A DNA stretch of 64,000 nt, from positions 124,001 to 188,000 of the forward strand of contig CAKOGP040001958.1 of NCBI GenBank assembly GCA_933822405.4. Direction: 5' to 3'. Position numbers and translations under genes: made by a program. The DNA comes from Cylindrotheca closterium. Lineage: Eukaryota; Bacillariophyta; Bacillariophyceae; Bacillariales; Bacillariaceae. The notes beneath the pieces were generated by a model that was not told where the DNA came from, did no database searches, and saw only the letters and a list, made by a program, of their open reading frames with translations. The stretch's first letter is position 1. The number at the start of each line of letters is the position of its first letter. This document shows, piece by piece, positions 30,932-41,120 of the stretch.

Positions 30932-32236
30932 CTATTCCGCACGATCTACCCACAACTTTGAATCATCATCTTCATGATCATCACAAACCTTCAGTTTGGA
31001 ATTGTCAGGGACTTGCTCTTGAAGCCATTTTCGAAATCGAACAAAGATTTCATCAACCTGACCCCGTTTGAATGCCTTAAAATCCAATCCGTTGTCTGTT
31101 GCGTTTGGTTTGCGTACAAGTGGGAATAAATGCTCCTTGTCGTTGCCCCTGAAAACCTTCAATTGATCCGGCGCTTCATTCCACCGTTGCCGTGACTGAG
31201 AATCCAAGTGAGGGTAGTGTACGAGGAAAGCCCCTCCAAGCTGGGACAAAGTGTAACCGCTACGAACCAATTGCATCATCCAGCTCATTTTGTTCTTGCC
31301 ATATCCAGAAAACGCTTCTTGAAAAGGTGGCAGATCTCGGCAGTAGCGGACCACAATGAATGGTTCATACCTATTCGATTTGAGACATGGAATTTCTAAA
31401 AGAGTACCTTCTTCCTGCAATAGCCATTCCTCGTACAACGTCGAACCATGGCCACCTTTGTTTGTGGGATCAAAGATGTGGCCGCGTTTGTTTCTCCGCA
31501 TATCCAATAACTCATCTAACGAGAACGGCATGGACGGAACATTCCTTTCTCGACAGTCGACCCACAAAGTACATTGGCGAAATAACTGAAAGGCTGGAAT
31601 AACCAAAGCGATGTCTTTGTTTTCAACGAGCGCACTGGTTACAGTTTTGTTGGTCAGAATGTCATAGAGACCCTCGCTACTCCAGAAATCAACGTCAATG
31701 AAGACAATGTGAGTTGTCTCCACTTGCTGCAAAGCCAAGTTCCTCAGGTGATTCACGGGATAGTCATCGAATGCCATATCGCTAGCATCGAGGACCTGCA
31801 CTCGAACCATGTCCAAGCTGCACTTCAACGAAATAAGTTGGTCCTCAATCTCACGAAGAGACTCGTTTGTCCATACTGCAATGGAAATGGGATGAGGAAA
31901 CCTTTCACAATGATGCTCCATCATCCATAAACGGTCTTGTGATAATTGTGTGACCATGGTAAATGTTGGCAGATTACTCAACGGCAAACAAAGAGGTGCC
32001 TTGGAAGAGAAGACTTGGAATTCTTCCGTAGTGCTGGATTTTCTCAATAATATTGCAGTGAGCGCCAAAACAATGACGACTACCATCGAAAAACGAAGTA
32101 TAAGCTTCAGTTCATGGCGGGTTGGGCGTTTCTTCATCTTGATATTGTCACCATTCACCATTGCCCTCTGCCGTTTTGAATTTTTGTGTGTTCTTTTGAC
32201 GCGTTGATCCAAGTTAGTTGCATAGCGTTGATGCAT
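30932..32236 (-). CDS. Type II membrane glycosyltransferase, GT49 (LARGE/B4GAT1-like)
   Basis: 434 residues. A basic cytosolic tail and one signal-anchor helix (about 44-64) precede a luminal catalytic domain. GT49-like hallmarks are YPVNHLRNLAL (about 159-169), HIVFIDVDFW with the DXD motif at about 181-183, and the later EPFIVVRYCRDLPPFQEAFSGYG with KNKMSWMMQLVRSGY and FLVHYPH. In animals this family adds GlcA or Xyl-GlcA to matriglycan; in an alga the acceptor is unknown. One exon, antisense to the short relic upstream. Confidence 0.83.
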   Translation of the reverse strand: MHQRYATNLDQRVKRTHKNSKRQRAMVNGDNIKMKKRPTRHELKLILRFSMVVVIVLALTAILLRKSSTTEEFQVFSSKAPLCLPLSNLPTFTMVTQLSQDRLWMMEHHCERFPHPISIAVWTNESLREIEDQLISLKCSLDMVRVQVLDASDMAFDDYPVNHLRNLALQQVETTHIVFIDVDFWSSEGLYDILTNKTVTSALVENKDIALVIPAFQLFRQCTLWVDCRERNVPSMPFSLDELLDMRRNKRGHIFDPTNKGGHGSTLYEEWLLQEEGTLLEIPCLKSNRYEPFIVVRYCRDLPPFQEAFSGYGKNKMSWMMQLVRSGYTLSQLGGAFLVHYPHLDSQSRQRWNEAPDQLKVFRGNDKEHLFPLVRKPNATDNGLDFKAFKRGQVDEIFVRFRKWLQEQVPDNSKLKVCDDHEDDDSKLWVDRAE

Positions 32237-34426
32237 GCTCAGTCAGTTGATAGAGTCGAAAGGTGCTTGCAATCTTCGAACGAAAGTAATTGTTAGAATC
32301 TGAATTACGACTAGAGCTGCTTGGATCGTTAATCCTAAGCTGTAGAAGCTCTATCGATGGTAAAGATTGAACTTATAGGCGATGTTTAATCGGTGCTACA
32401 ATTGGGATTGAATGAATCAACGGAATGAGAGCAAATGCCAAGCACCATCATTCGTTGATCACATGATAAGCTTTTCGGTACTATTGTACACGATTCTTAC
32501 GGACAACATCTGCCCAAGACATCTTCTTCACTTCGGACGGACTATCATCAGAACTAACATAGTCCTCTCTTTGATCTTGACTTCCAACACGCTCCTGTGA
32601 TGATGATTCCTCCGTTTGGAAAAGGGAGTCAATGTGTTTGTATCCCAGAACCACATCACGTAATTTTCTGAATAAGTTGCCTTGTAGAGGTTTCGTAAAA
32701 AAATCCGCAAACATCTTCTCCGTTGGACAATATTGGACTTCGATACCTTCCGTCTTCAAACGATCTTTGATCCAGAAATATCGATTGTCCATGTGCTTTG
32801 TCTTTTGTCCACTTGACATTTTGCAGTTCAGTTCAATTTTGATCGCGCTCTGGTTGTCCTGGTATAGAACATTTTCTAGGAGTTCGTGTCCATGTTCGCC
32901 TAGGAACATTCGAGCCCATATCATGTTTGGTAAAAAATCATTTCTCACGTGTCTCCAAATGAGATATCCTTAACAACAGTTGTCTTGCTTGCGTGAGACT
33001 TTGATTGTTCGACAACTCTAGATAAGAAATCGTACAGTACTGTATCTTCTAGAGTATTTCGCAAACTCTGTTCCTGTTTCACCAACACGCACTCCTCCGC
33101 ATCCTCGATGTGCCTTATTCTTCCTTTTAGAAATTCCAATTTCGATTCTTGTTCAAACAGCAACAACTTAATAAAAGTACACTACTTTCTCGATGTCCAA
33201 ATCTTGATCCAGAGTGCGAACCCGTGTCTGGTGATGTCAGTCACACCCAAATCGCTCTTTTCTTTCCCAGAATAAAAGCATATCAGTCTTCTTGATGCGG
33301 ACCTCCATCACGCACTTCCCTCGAAGCTGTAGGATTTGCCATCTTCATTTTGCTGTTTAGAGGGCACGTGTTGCTTTTCTGTTGTTTTGGCTCTTTTTTT
33401 TTTTGCGATCATTTGAGGTGCATTTCCAACTATAAGATTTGAAATGATGTTTCGTTCACCTGAGATAGTCAAGCGAGGTTACGTGTTGTATCATATAAAA
33501 ATATCCACCGACCCAATACTTGACATTTGCAACATCCCATGTCTTTTTGCAAGCCTGTAAAGTACCACAGCTTCAAGCTGTTCCAATTTTTTTTCTGCAA
33601 TGCATGAAATCCCTTGAATCCATTTTCAGTACTTCTCTTCCGAAATGGACTAAGCTACAATGGGAAAACGTTCATAAGCAATTCGCATTGGCTTTCGACG
33701 AAACCCAATACAGAATATCAATAGATTTGCTTACCAGGAAGCAAAGGAAACAAATTTGGGCAGCATGGGAGAGATGTTCTATCAGCAATTTTTCCACAGT
33801 CTATTCTCCGGTTTGCTGCTATCTGCTTGGGTGGATCCGCCAAAAGACTACAAAGCAGATGCAATGGTCACATCATCACAGCCGTGTCGCTGCATTTGCC
33901 GGTGGTACACCGGAGGGGGGGGATAGCAAACGAGACAGCACCTAAAACCTACCATGCTCTACCGGTAGTTCCCACACCAAATTCCTTATTTTCTAGATAT
34001 ATATTCAGTACCGGTTTGCAACTATATTTTTTAAATCCAGCGACATTTACGTCTCCAAACAAAACCCGGCAATACCGGTGAAACGTTTCCGCCGCCATAT
34101 TTTTACAACAGCCGAATTTTCATAGTAACATTTCTAAAATGGAAAATTAGATAGGACCTACAAAGTACAAAAAAGGGTTCAGACGATCAATTGCATCCCA
34201 ATTCCAAATCAACACGCCCTTGGCAAGAGACCTATTTGATTTCGGCAAACCTACGGCGGTTGCTCCAAGCGAAATTAGCGGTAGGGGCACAACAAAACTG
34301 TTCCCACTTGCGTATTTACTCCGAACCTCAAAATGAAGTTGCAGTCTCGTCAGTTGCTATGCTATCAGTTGCTGCACTCACAAATCCCATCACACAAAAT
34401 CTAAACAACGCATTACAATATATACA
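32237..34426. other. Gene-poor region with a copia relic and ACCGGTA sites
   Basis: Apart from the retrotransposon relic, I see no recognisable gene. An open frame at 33520-33945 (plus) has a protein-like middle (ENVHKQFALAFDE) but no family. A T-run sits near 33396. Three ACCGGT-containing sites cluster at 33960-34080. Confidence 0.45.
32481..32960 (-). mobile_element. Ty1/copia retrotransposon relic (RNase H and polyprotein C-terminus)
   Basis: The minus strand encodes the end of a copia polyprotein: LYQDNQSAIKIE with the RNase H Asp, then KTKHMDNRYFWIKDR, then EKMFADFFTKPLQGNLF. A charged tail ends at SWADVVRKNRVQ. The protease, integrase and most of the reverse transcriptase are missing and no LTRs were spotted, so it is a 5'-truncated relic. 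Confidence 0.9.
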
Positions 34427-35581
34427 ATGATGTACAACGAAAGCAAGTCCCCGCTTGCCGCGCTTACCAGGCAAATCGGCGGAGAGGGGCAAATCATCTC
34501 CTTGATTATGACGTTCAGTGAAAGCGTCTTGCAAGATCTTGATATGGAAGCTGCCTTCAAGGGAATGGATGCTGAAGCTCTTGCTGATCACATGACGAAC
34601 CTCATCACGAGAGTTTTCGGATACACAAAAAAGTCCAGCATGACCAACAGTATCATCCGCTGCCAAATTGTCTTGAGGAGCTACGCTCTCTTCGAACTTG
34701 GATTGAGTCGTGGTCAACTGCACAAGTTACAGCTTCACTTTGAATCCGCAATGCGTGATTCCAAGGTCGAAGGAGATGTGTTTGAACACTGCAAGGATCG
34801 TTTCACCGACATTTGCATCATGTTCAATTCACGGAGTAGAAGCCTTCAACGGAGCTCTTCTTCCAATTCGATTCATGATCCAGCAGGAATTATGATTCGA
34901 GCTGCCTCCAACGACCGTTTAAAAGGAGGCCTTCAACGAAGCTCTTCTTCCAGGTTGATTAATGATCCAGCAAGGACGATGTCCAAGAACCGTTTGATCG
35001 GAGGCCTTCAACGCAGCGCTTCTGTCAGGTCGATCCTCAATGATCCAGCAAAGACCACGACGGTGCCTCGACCTTCCTCCAAGAACAGTTTGAAAGGATG
35101 CTTTCAACGAAGCTCTTCTTCCAGGTCGATCCGCAATGATCCAGCAAAGATCATCATGGTTCGAAATGCCTCCAACGACCGTTTGAAAGGAGGTCTTCAA
35201 CGCAGCTCTTCCTCCAGGTCGATCCTCAATGATCAATCAAAGATCGTGATGGCTCGAGCTGCCTCCAGCGACCTCTTCAAAGGCCTTCAACGCAGCTCTT
35301 CTTCCAGGTCGGCAATGCTCAGTGATCCAGCAAGGGTCATGATGGTTCAAGCTGCCTCCAACGATGGCTTGAAACAAGGAGGGCTTCAGCGCAGCTCTTC
35401 TTCCAGGTCGATCCTCAATGATCCAACAAAGACCAGCTCTTCTTCCAGGGCGATCCTCGATGATCGAGCAAAGATCCTGATGATCCGAGCTGCCTCCAAC
35501 CGCCGCGAATGCACTATCGTGAATGCACACAGAGCCTCCAACATCCGCTGTTTGCTTCCGAATAAAGCTGCTGCTTGTTGA
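34427..35581 (+). CDS. Globin-like domain without proximal His, fused to a Ser-rich repeat tail
   Basis: 384 residues, one exon. Residues 11-132 line up with the two truncated globins of this window: TRQIGGEGQIISLIMTF, AAFKGMDAEALADHM, then LRSYALFELGLSRGQLHKL against MERHYKLFDKGVNEKHFDL. The proximal heme His is Ser85 here, so heme binding by the usual residue is unlikely. From about 139 come roughly eight imperfect repeats of 25-32 residues built on LQRSSSSRSILNDPAK and RAASNDRLKGG, basic and Ser-rich, which look like phosphorylation targets. The globin relationship is my reading of motif order and needs a profile search. Function unknown. Confidence 0.6.
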   Translation: MMYNESKSPLAALTRQIGGEGQIISLIMTFSESVLQDLDMEAAFKGMDAEALADHMTNLITRVFGYTKKSSMTNSIIRCQIVLRSYALFELGLSRGQLHKLQLHFESAMRDSKVEGDVFEHCKDRFTDICIMFNSRSRSLQRSSSSNSIHDPAGIMIRAASNDRLKGGLQRSSSSRLINDPARTMSKNRLIGGLQRSASVRSILNDPAKTTTVPRPSSKNSLKGCFQRSSSSRSIRNDPAKIIMVRNASNDRLKGGLQRSSSSRSILNDQSKIVMARAASSDLFKGLQRSSSSRSAMLSDPARVMMVQAASNDGLKQGGLQRSSSSRSILNDPTKTSSSSRAILDDRAKILMIRAASNRRECTIVNAHRASNIRCLLPNKAAAC

Positions 35582-35971
35582 AAAGTTCTCATGTCCGCAA
35601 TATCGTGACGATTGCGCACCAAGCTACCAAAAAAGACTCTGCACAATCGAATTTTTATATACATATTGTAATATAACAGATGTGAACTAGGATTGTCATC
35701 TATATTTTTAAGTAAGTATGTATTCCACAGAGATGCTACTACATATCACAAATGATTGGGACCCCCCCCAGGCCCCTTTAAGGGGAGTACCCCCATATAC
35801 CAAGACCTCCCCCAATTCGACAATTCCTGAGAGTATCGTATAGAAGGAGGTATCATCATGTACGCATGTGCAACAATAATATATGGGTACTGCATATTCC
35901 ATAGTACACCAACAAGCCAAGGCAGTAACGGGAGGAAGTTCCATTGACATTGGCTCCAAAAGGAACAACTC
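35582..35971. other. Short spacer
   Basis: No gene seen. It has a run of eight or nine C next to a CCCCTTTAAGGGG stem-like site near 35765-35790. Confidence 0.45.
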
Positions 35972-37382
35972 ATGCAATCGAACGATTTGGAAGGTTACCA
36001 CTTTCGAGGCAATGAGGATGAAGAAATCCCAGGAGGAATTCGAAAACTCATTGTTGGTCCTGGAGTTCAAGTATTACCCGATCATTGCATAGAGAGACTA
36101 TTATTTGTAGGTCTTCAAGAAGTCATCTTATGTGAGGGCTTGATATTGATTGGAGACAAGAGCTTTGTACGTTGTTTTAAATTGCGCTCGATCGACGTTT
36201 GCAGCACAGTTGAATCCATTGGAAAACTGGCATTTGAAGGTTGCGTCAATGTTGCGGCAATTCAATTTACATCTTCCCAAGGAACCACTTCCCATGGACT
36301 AAAGAAAATTGGCGAAAGCGCTTTCAAGTCTTGTCTCAAACTGCCGAGATTTCATTGCCCCCCGTTGCTTTGAACTCTGTGAAGCCTTAATAGAAGTAAA
36401 TCTTTCGACGACTTCAGTTGCCACAATTCCCAAAGCCACGTTCGCCCTGTGCTCGAACCTCCAAACTGTCAGCCTTCCAAATACGCTGGAGTGTATCTGC
36501 GAAAGCGCGTTTCTCGTCTGCGAGAAGCTGCTCACTGTGGCAATACCCTTTGATTCACACCCCATCCAGATTAGTGGAAAGGCTGTCTTTCACCAGTGCA
36601 AATCTCTTGCAAACCTTGCTCTTCCGAAAGACTCGGTTGTGCTTCCGCCAGAACCACCTTGCGCTGAAACATTTTACGAAGCAAGACTGCTAGAAAAATG
36701 CTTTGGTCGAGACCAAGTTGACATTGTCGCCGGTTTGATGAACCGTTTCGACGAATATCCTATCCACAAACTGTGCTACCACCATTCCGCTATCACTGCT
36801 CAAGAGCTGCGACAATGTATTGATAATCAAGACAAAATTGAATCATCATACGCGGACAAGCTTGGTATGACCCCACTTCATATTCTCTTCTCGACTGTCG
36901 AACCAAGCCATGACCTCCTCCATGTTCTTTTGGCTGCGCTCCCATGTGATATTCTTGACTCTAAAGACGCCAATCGTATGCGACCATTGGATTACTTGTT
37001 CACCAACTGGAGTGACAAGACGAGATCGTTGCTTCAAACGACATATCAGATTTGGTTGATTGATCCAATCAAAGGATGGGGTCCAAACTCCTCATGGGAG
37101 AAAGCGTTGATGAGTAAGGTGGAAGAGATTCTTGCCGAAGATGGTGACACGGAACAACGAGTAGCTTTGTTCGAGAGAGCTTATCGAAGATTCAAAGAAT
37201 GCAAAGCTATCGAGTCAACGTCGGTATTGGAGATCGCCTTGTGGAAAATGAAGCTGAAGAGTGGGTGGAGTGATGGCTGTCCGAAGCTTACGACAGTAGA
37301 TCGAGGGGAGTATCGATGTGTCTGCGGATCAAATGTCCTGATTCCGAATGTAATCAAGTTCTTTGATATCCCAAGAGAGTGA
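35972..37382 (+). CDS. BspA-type (LRR_5) leucine-rich-repeat protein with one frameshift
   Basis: Two frames form one gene. The first (from 35972) gives IGDKSFVRCFKLRSIDV, IGKLAFEGC and IGESAFKSCLKL. The second continues the same repeat with FELCEALIEVNL, IPKATFALCSNL and ICESAFLVCEKL. The switch needs one base skipped near 36346, just upstream of a C6 run, so it could be a sequencing error, a recent mutation or true frameshifting. The C-terminal part has an ankyrin-like MTPLHILF and an alpha-helical region ending at 37382. LRR_5 proteins are widespread in diatoms; binding partners are unknown. Confidence 0.7.
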
Positions 37383-37615
37383 TACCACAAGTAACTGAGC
37401 TTGAATGTCGAGCAATCGACCAATACTGCGTTGATTCCAATGTACGGGCAAGGATTGGATGGAGACGAAAATGTGGTAGGGCATCGGACATGAAAATAAC
37501 GAACGTTCAGTGTCAATCTATTATACAGCTTGCCTATTGCACAAAAGATGCCATGCTTATACCCCAATCACCACGTTTTTAGCAAGACAGATCGTAGCTC
37601 ATTTCCACATCATCC

Positions 37616-40600
37616 TCAAAAGATTTGAAATGTCTTGTCCTTTTCACCATTTTCCCCTTGCAGAACCAATACGATTTTTTCACCCATCGTCTTGTCTCCA
37701 GCAGCTGCGGATCCTGACCCAATAGTAGTCAATGGAAGTTCATACTCGTGGGGCTTGTCCGGTGCAGTGAACCAAAACATGAGATCCATGGGAACATCCG
37801 AAAAATAGGTCCGGAAGTAGGCAGTAAGCGTCTTGACTTCTTTTTCTTCCAATGGATTGTCCATAAAATCAAAGATTCCTAGTATCCGCCTGGCAAGAAC
37901 CATCATTTCAGCATACCGATGGACATTGTCATCTTCCTTCCAACCAAGTTCCTTGGTCATTTCCAGTGTGACATCGGAAACCAAATCCTCCCACTCCAGT
38001 TCTCTATATACATTGTCCAAAAATGCATTCAAGAATTCTCCGATTGCAACGAGATGGGCGGACATGAACTTGATGTCTTTCCTCATGGATTTGATCGTTT
38101 CGGACAACTTAACCTTGTACTCGAACGCTTGGCCCTTGGTAGCACCCTTCATACTCGCAATAATGGCTTCGTCACCACTGCAGTCGTGCAAGACCACCCG
38201 TCGAAAACTGTCGAATAGCTGCTCCGCATTCTGTTCCTGGTTTCCTTTCCGAAAGTTGGAGACTGAACCCTTGTAGGGAGAATACTTATCGCCGATCAAG
38301 CAGGCACGAATTTCTTCACTCTTACTTTGAGCGTGTTTCAATCCATATCCAGTGGAAACCAAGAAATGCTTGGTGATATTCCCTTGCTCCGCAATCCCAC
38401 CGCCAGCCCAGATGCCCTTACAGGTGGCAAAGTGTTCATGCAAGTAATCCAAGAACTCCAATTCACCTGGTTTGAGTGCTTCACTCTGGAGCAAGGCATT
38501 GTAGAGATGTAATACGAATCGAACTTGGGCAAAGGTATCCACCATCCTGGCTCCATTTTCCATGTTATTAAAATAGGCAGTGTAAAGTTCAAAGTATCCA
38601 GCGCAAACAGGATTCCAAGCCGCATTCGCAATTCGAGACTTTCCAACTTCCTTTTCACAACTAATACCGATTCGAGGCCAACGCAGGGAATTAACGTTTC
38701 GCATATTGACCAGGAATCTGTTCCAGCTCTTTCGGTTCAAACTTTGGGCCGTGACCTTCTTTTCATTCACCCAGTCCAGTCCATTGTAATACCGTTCCCA
38801 ACATCTCTCGGCAGTCACTTGAAGATTTGTGTAATCGTTGTCCCCTTGCATTTCATACACCGATGTCAGAATCAGCTGAAAGCAAAATGCCAGTGACAAG
38901 GTCACGGGCGGGTGCGGATTCTTACACCATTGCCGCATATGGCAAAATAGTGGATAAATGGCCCAGTCGCGAGGCATCTTGATCGATAACAACCCCTTCC
39001 GAACCATTGAAACAAAGACTGGCATGACTTCAATCAACAAAAAGTAATCAAAATCTTCGGTAATCTTTTCCGCTGGATTGTCTTGTTCGTGCCAAGGAGC
39101 CCCCAGCATTTCTTCCCCCGCCCCCATGGTGACAAATTCGCCAGACCCAGTCTTAATAATGATATTACTGTACACTTGAACCAATCGCAGCGTCTTGACA
39201 ATGTTGCGCTTGCCACCCAAGTGCTTCCAGGATTTCAACCAGCGATCCTTTTTCCGCAAGTGGTTCCACTCGTCGTATATTTCCCGTTCCGAGTACACTG
39301 GAACCTCCAATCGTACGTACAATCGAATGGTGTGATACAATTTATTGATCGTGTCATTGATGGAATGGTCATTGATTCTCCATTTGGACCGAAATTGGTC
39401 GTGCAGCAATTTGGTCTTGTTGTTGGGATCATCGTGATCCCGAAAGGTCGTTTCCATCGTGTCGCCGACAAATTGGACAATTTCCTTCCGAATGTCATAT
39501 TTCTGGGCCACCGGCGAATGGTCTTGGACCAACTTACTGAAGATTTGAATCATATCCGGGCAGGCCACCACGGCAAGGACTCGATAAATGGTGTTGAGGT
39601 GAGGATGATCCACTGCTAGGACGTGTTCGAGCATGCTAACTTGTTGAATGGCAAAGGAGGATCCGACGGCAATTTCCATCAAGTGTGGAATGGCATGTTC
39701 GTCTTGGCGGTCGTCAGTGGCATTGGCATTAGCATTGGCGTTAGCAGCAGCAGAAGTAGCCTTTGTAGCATTGGCCCGCAATTGTGCCTTGAGCCCTTGC
39801 ATTTGATGCACCGCAGTGGCCATGATTTCTTCCACATCGTCAAAAAACAAAATGGCAGCCGATCGATCGTCCCCATACAAGACATCCCGAAAGGTAAGTC
39901 GCTTGAAATCTTCGTTTGTGGTCTTTGGTCGAAAGGGTTCCTTATTTGCTTCGGAAGTGGCATCCTCCTTGTTGTCGTCATTCTCCTCTTCTTCGTCTTC
40001 ATTGAGATCTGGATCCAAACCATCCATGTACAGGGCACCATATCGATTGACATTCGTATTCTCCTTCTTTTCGTCGTCATCATTGTCATCCACAATGCCC
40101 CTTTGCTTGATGTATTTTGCCAAGAGAATCTTCCAACAATATTTCAAAACTTCAATGAAAAAGGCATGCCCATCGTCTCCACCACCTCCCATGGACTTGC
40201 TGACTCGTTGGCGAACCCTCAACGTTAGTTTCAAATCCTTCATGAAAGAGGCTTCCAATTCAATCTTGTCGTTATTGGCCAAGTATTCGGCAGCGTCCAT
40301 TAACTGAATGGTACTTCCCTCTCCATAAATATCAACAGGGACCAAATCAATGAGTTTTTCCTTGAATCGATGGGTCGCCTTTTTGTAACGAGCATACAAT
40401 GTGGAATGTACTTGATCGATCAACGGTTTGGAAGAGGATTTGGAACTGCTATTGTCAGAAGTGATCCAATCTCCAAAGTTGGCTTGGGGTTCTTGCCCTG
40501 CTACTCCTCCTAATAAGGACTCAGCATTACCATTACCAACACGTCGTGTTCCTGCAATGGGTCCACGTGGACGGCTCGCACCTTGTTTTCCTTTGCCCTT

Positions 40601-40642
40601 GTTTTTCTTTTTATTGCCGGCACGGCCTTTTCGGGGAGGCAT
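37616..40642 (-). CDS. Large protein of unknown function
   Basis: A single-exon 1,008-residue protein. Starts with a very basic tail (MPPRKGRAGNKKKNKGKGK). A helical N-terminal region (LYARYKKATHRFKEKLIDL, then RQRVSKSM) is reminiscent of DUF6604-type domains seen in fungi and algae, but I am not sure of this. An acidic linker follows, then a long, largely helical body (WKHLGGKRNIVKTLRLVQ, FDFMDNPLEEKEVKTLTAYF). No TM helix, no catalytic motif seen. Likely cytosolic or nuclear; function not assigned. Confidence 0.7.
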   Translation of the reverse strand: MPPRKGRAGNKKKNKGKGKQGASRPRGPIAGTRRVGNGNAESLLGGVAGQEPQANFGDWITSDNSSSKSSSKPLIDQVHSTLYARYKKATHRFKEKLIDLVPVDIYGEGSTIQLMDAAEYLANNDKIELEASFMKDLKLTLRVRQRVSKSMGGGGDDGHAFFIEVLKYCWKILLAKYIKQRGIVDDNDDDEKKENTNVNRYGALYMDGLDPDLNEDEEEENDDNKEDATSEANKEPFRPKTTNEDFKRLTFRDVLYGDDRSAAILFFDDVEEIMATAVHQMQGLKAQLRANATKATSAAANANANANATDDRQDEHAIPHLMEIAVGSSFAIQQVSMLEHVLAVDHPHLNTIYRVLAVVACPDMIQIFSKLVQDHSPVAQKYDIRKEIVQFVGDTMETTFRDHDDPNNKTKLLHDQFRSKWRINDHSINDTINKLYHTIRLYVRLEVPVYSEREIYDEWNHLRKKDRWLKSWKHLGGKRNIVKTLRLVQVYSNIIIKTGSGEFVTMGAGEEMLGAPWHEQDNPAEKITEDFDYFLLIEVMPVFVSMVRKGLLSIKMPRDWAIYPLFCHMRQWCKNPHPPVTLSLAFCFQLILTSVYEMQGDNDYTNLQVTAERCWERYYNGLDWVNEKKVTAQSLNRKSWNRFLVNMRNVNSLRWPRIGISCEKEVGKSRIANAAWNPVCAGYFELYTAYFNNMENGARMVDTFAQVRFVLHLYNALLQSEALKPGELEFLDYLHEHFATCKGIWAGGGIAEQGNITKHFLVSTGYGLKHAQSKSEEIRACLIGDKYSPYKGSVSNFRKGNQEQNAEQLFDSFRRVVLHDCSGDEAIIASMKGATKGQAFEYKVKLSETIKSMRKDIKFMSAHLVAIGEFLNAFLDNVYRELEWEDLVSDVTLEMTKELGWKEDDNVHRYAEMMVLARRILGIFDFMDNPLEEKEVKTLTAYFRTYFSDVPMDLMFWFTAPDKPHEYELPLTTIGSGSAAAGDKTMGEKIVLVLQGENGEKDKTFQIF

Positions 40643-41120
40643 TATCTGTGATTGTTGTTCTTGTTCTTGTTGTTCTTGTTGTTCTTGTTGTTGCTGTTGT
40701 TGTTGCTGTTCGTTGAATATAAAAAAGGGCTGCTATGAAATGATGACAATGATCCACAAGTAAAATGACACACAATCTTTTGTGCAATGCTACTGTAATG
40801 CTGAGTTTTATCGATGATGAGAACGTAAGCAGATGGTGACGTTTGAGCCTATGTTAGTACCAAGTACAAATTTCCCGCGCATTCTGCTTGGTCACAAACG
40901 GATGCGTGGACAGACAATGGCAACAATGATGCAATCTCAGTAGTCGTGTGATGTACAGTTCCGTATCGTATTTTCATTTGTTGGCATACATCATCAATAA
41001 TACAGTACCAGTACTTACTAATATACACGCATATGCTTCAGTAACACTCGTTGTGGTTGCTCCATAAGGCCTTTCTCCACTATCTTTTCTTCCTATTGTT
41101 GATTGGTCATATCATCGGCA
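40643..41120. other. Divergent promoter region
   Basis: Between the unknown protein (minus) and the DNA polymerase (plus). A TTGTTCTTG/TTGTTGCTG tract lies at 40653-40712, directly upstream of the minus-strand start. No gene seen. Confidence 0.5.

Noticed and set aside
33520..33945. 141-codon open frame in the copia-relic region
   Set aside because: No domain, no paralog, no clear start context; kept only as a note in the spacer.
34840..35510. Regular repeats that could suggest a CRISPR or satellite array
   Set aside because: Units vary in length, stay in one frame and encode a Ser-rich repeat protein.
40653..40712. TTGTTC/TTGCTG tract as a coding poly-Gln or poly-Asn region
   Set aside because: Lies upstream of the start of the unknown protein and outside its frame; simple repeat only.
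41103..41120. Upstream TTG as start of the DNA polymerase
   Set aside because: A normal ATG lies six codons downstream and nuclear genes rarely use TTG.
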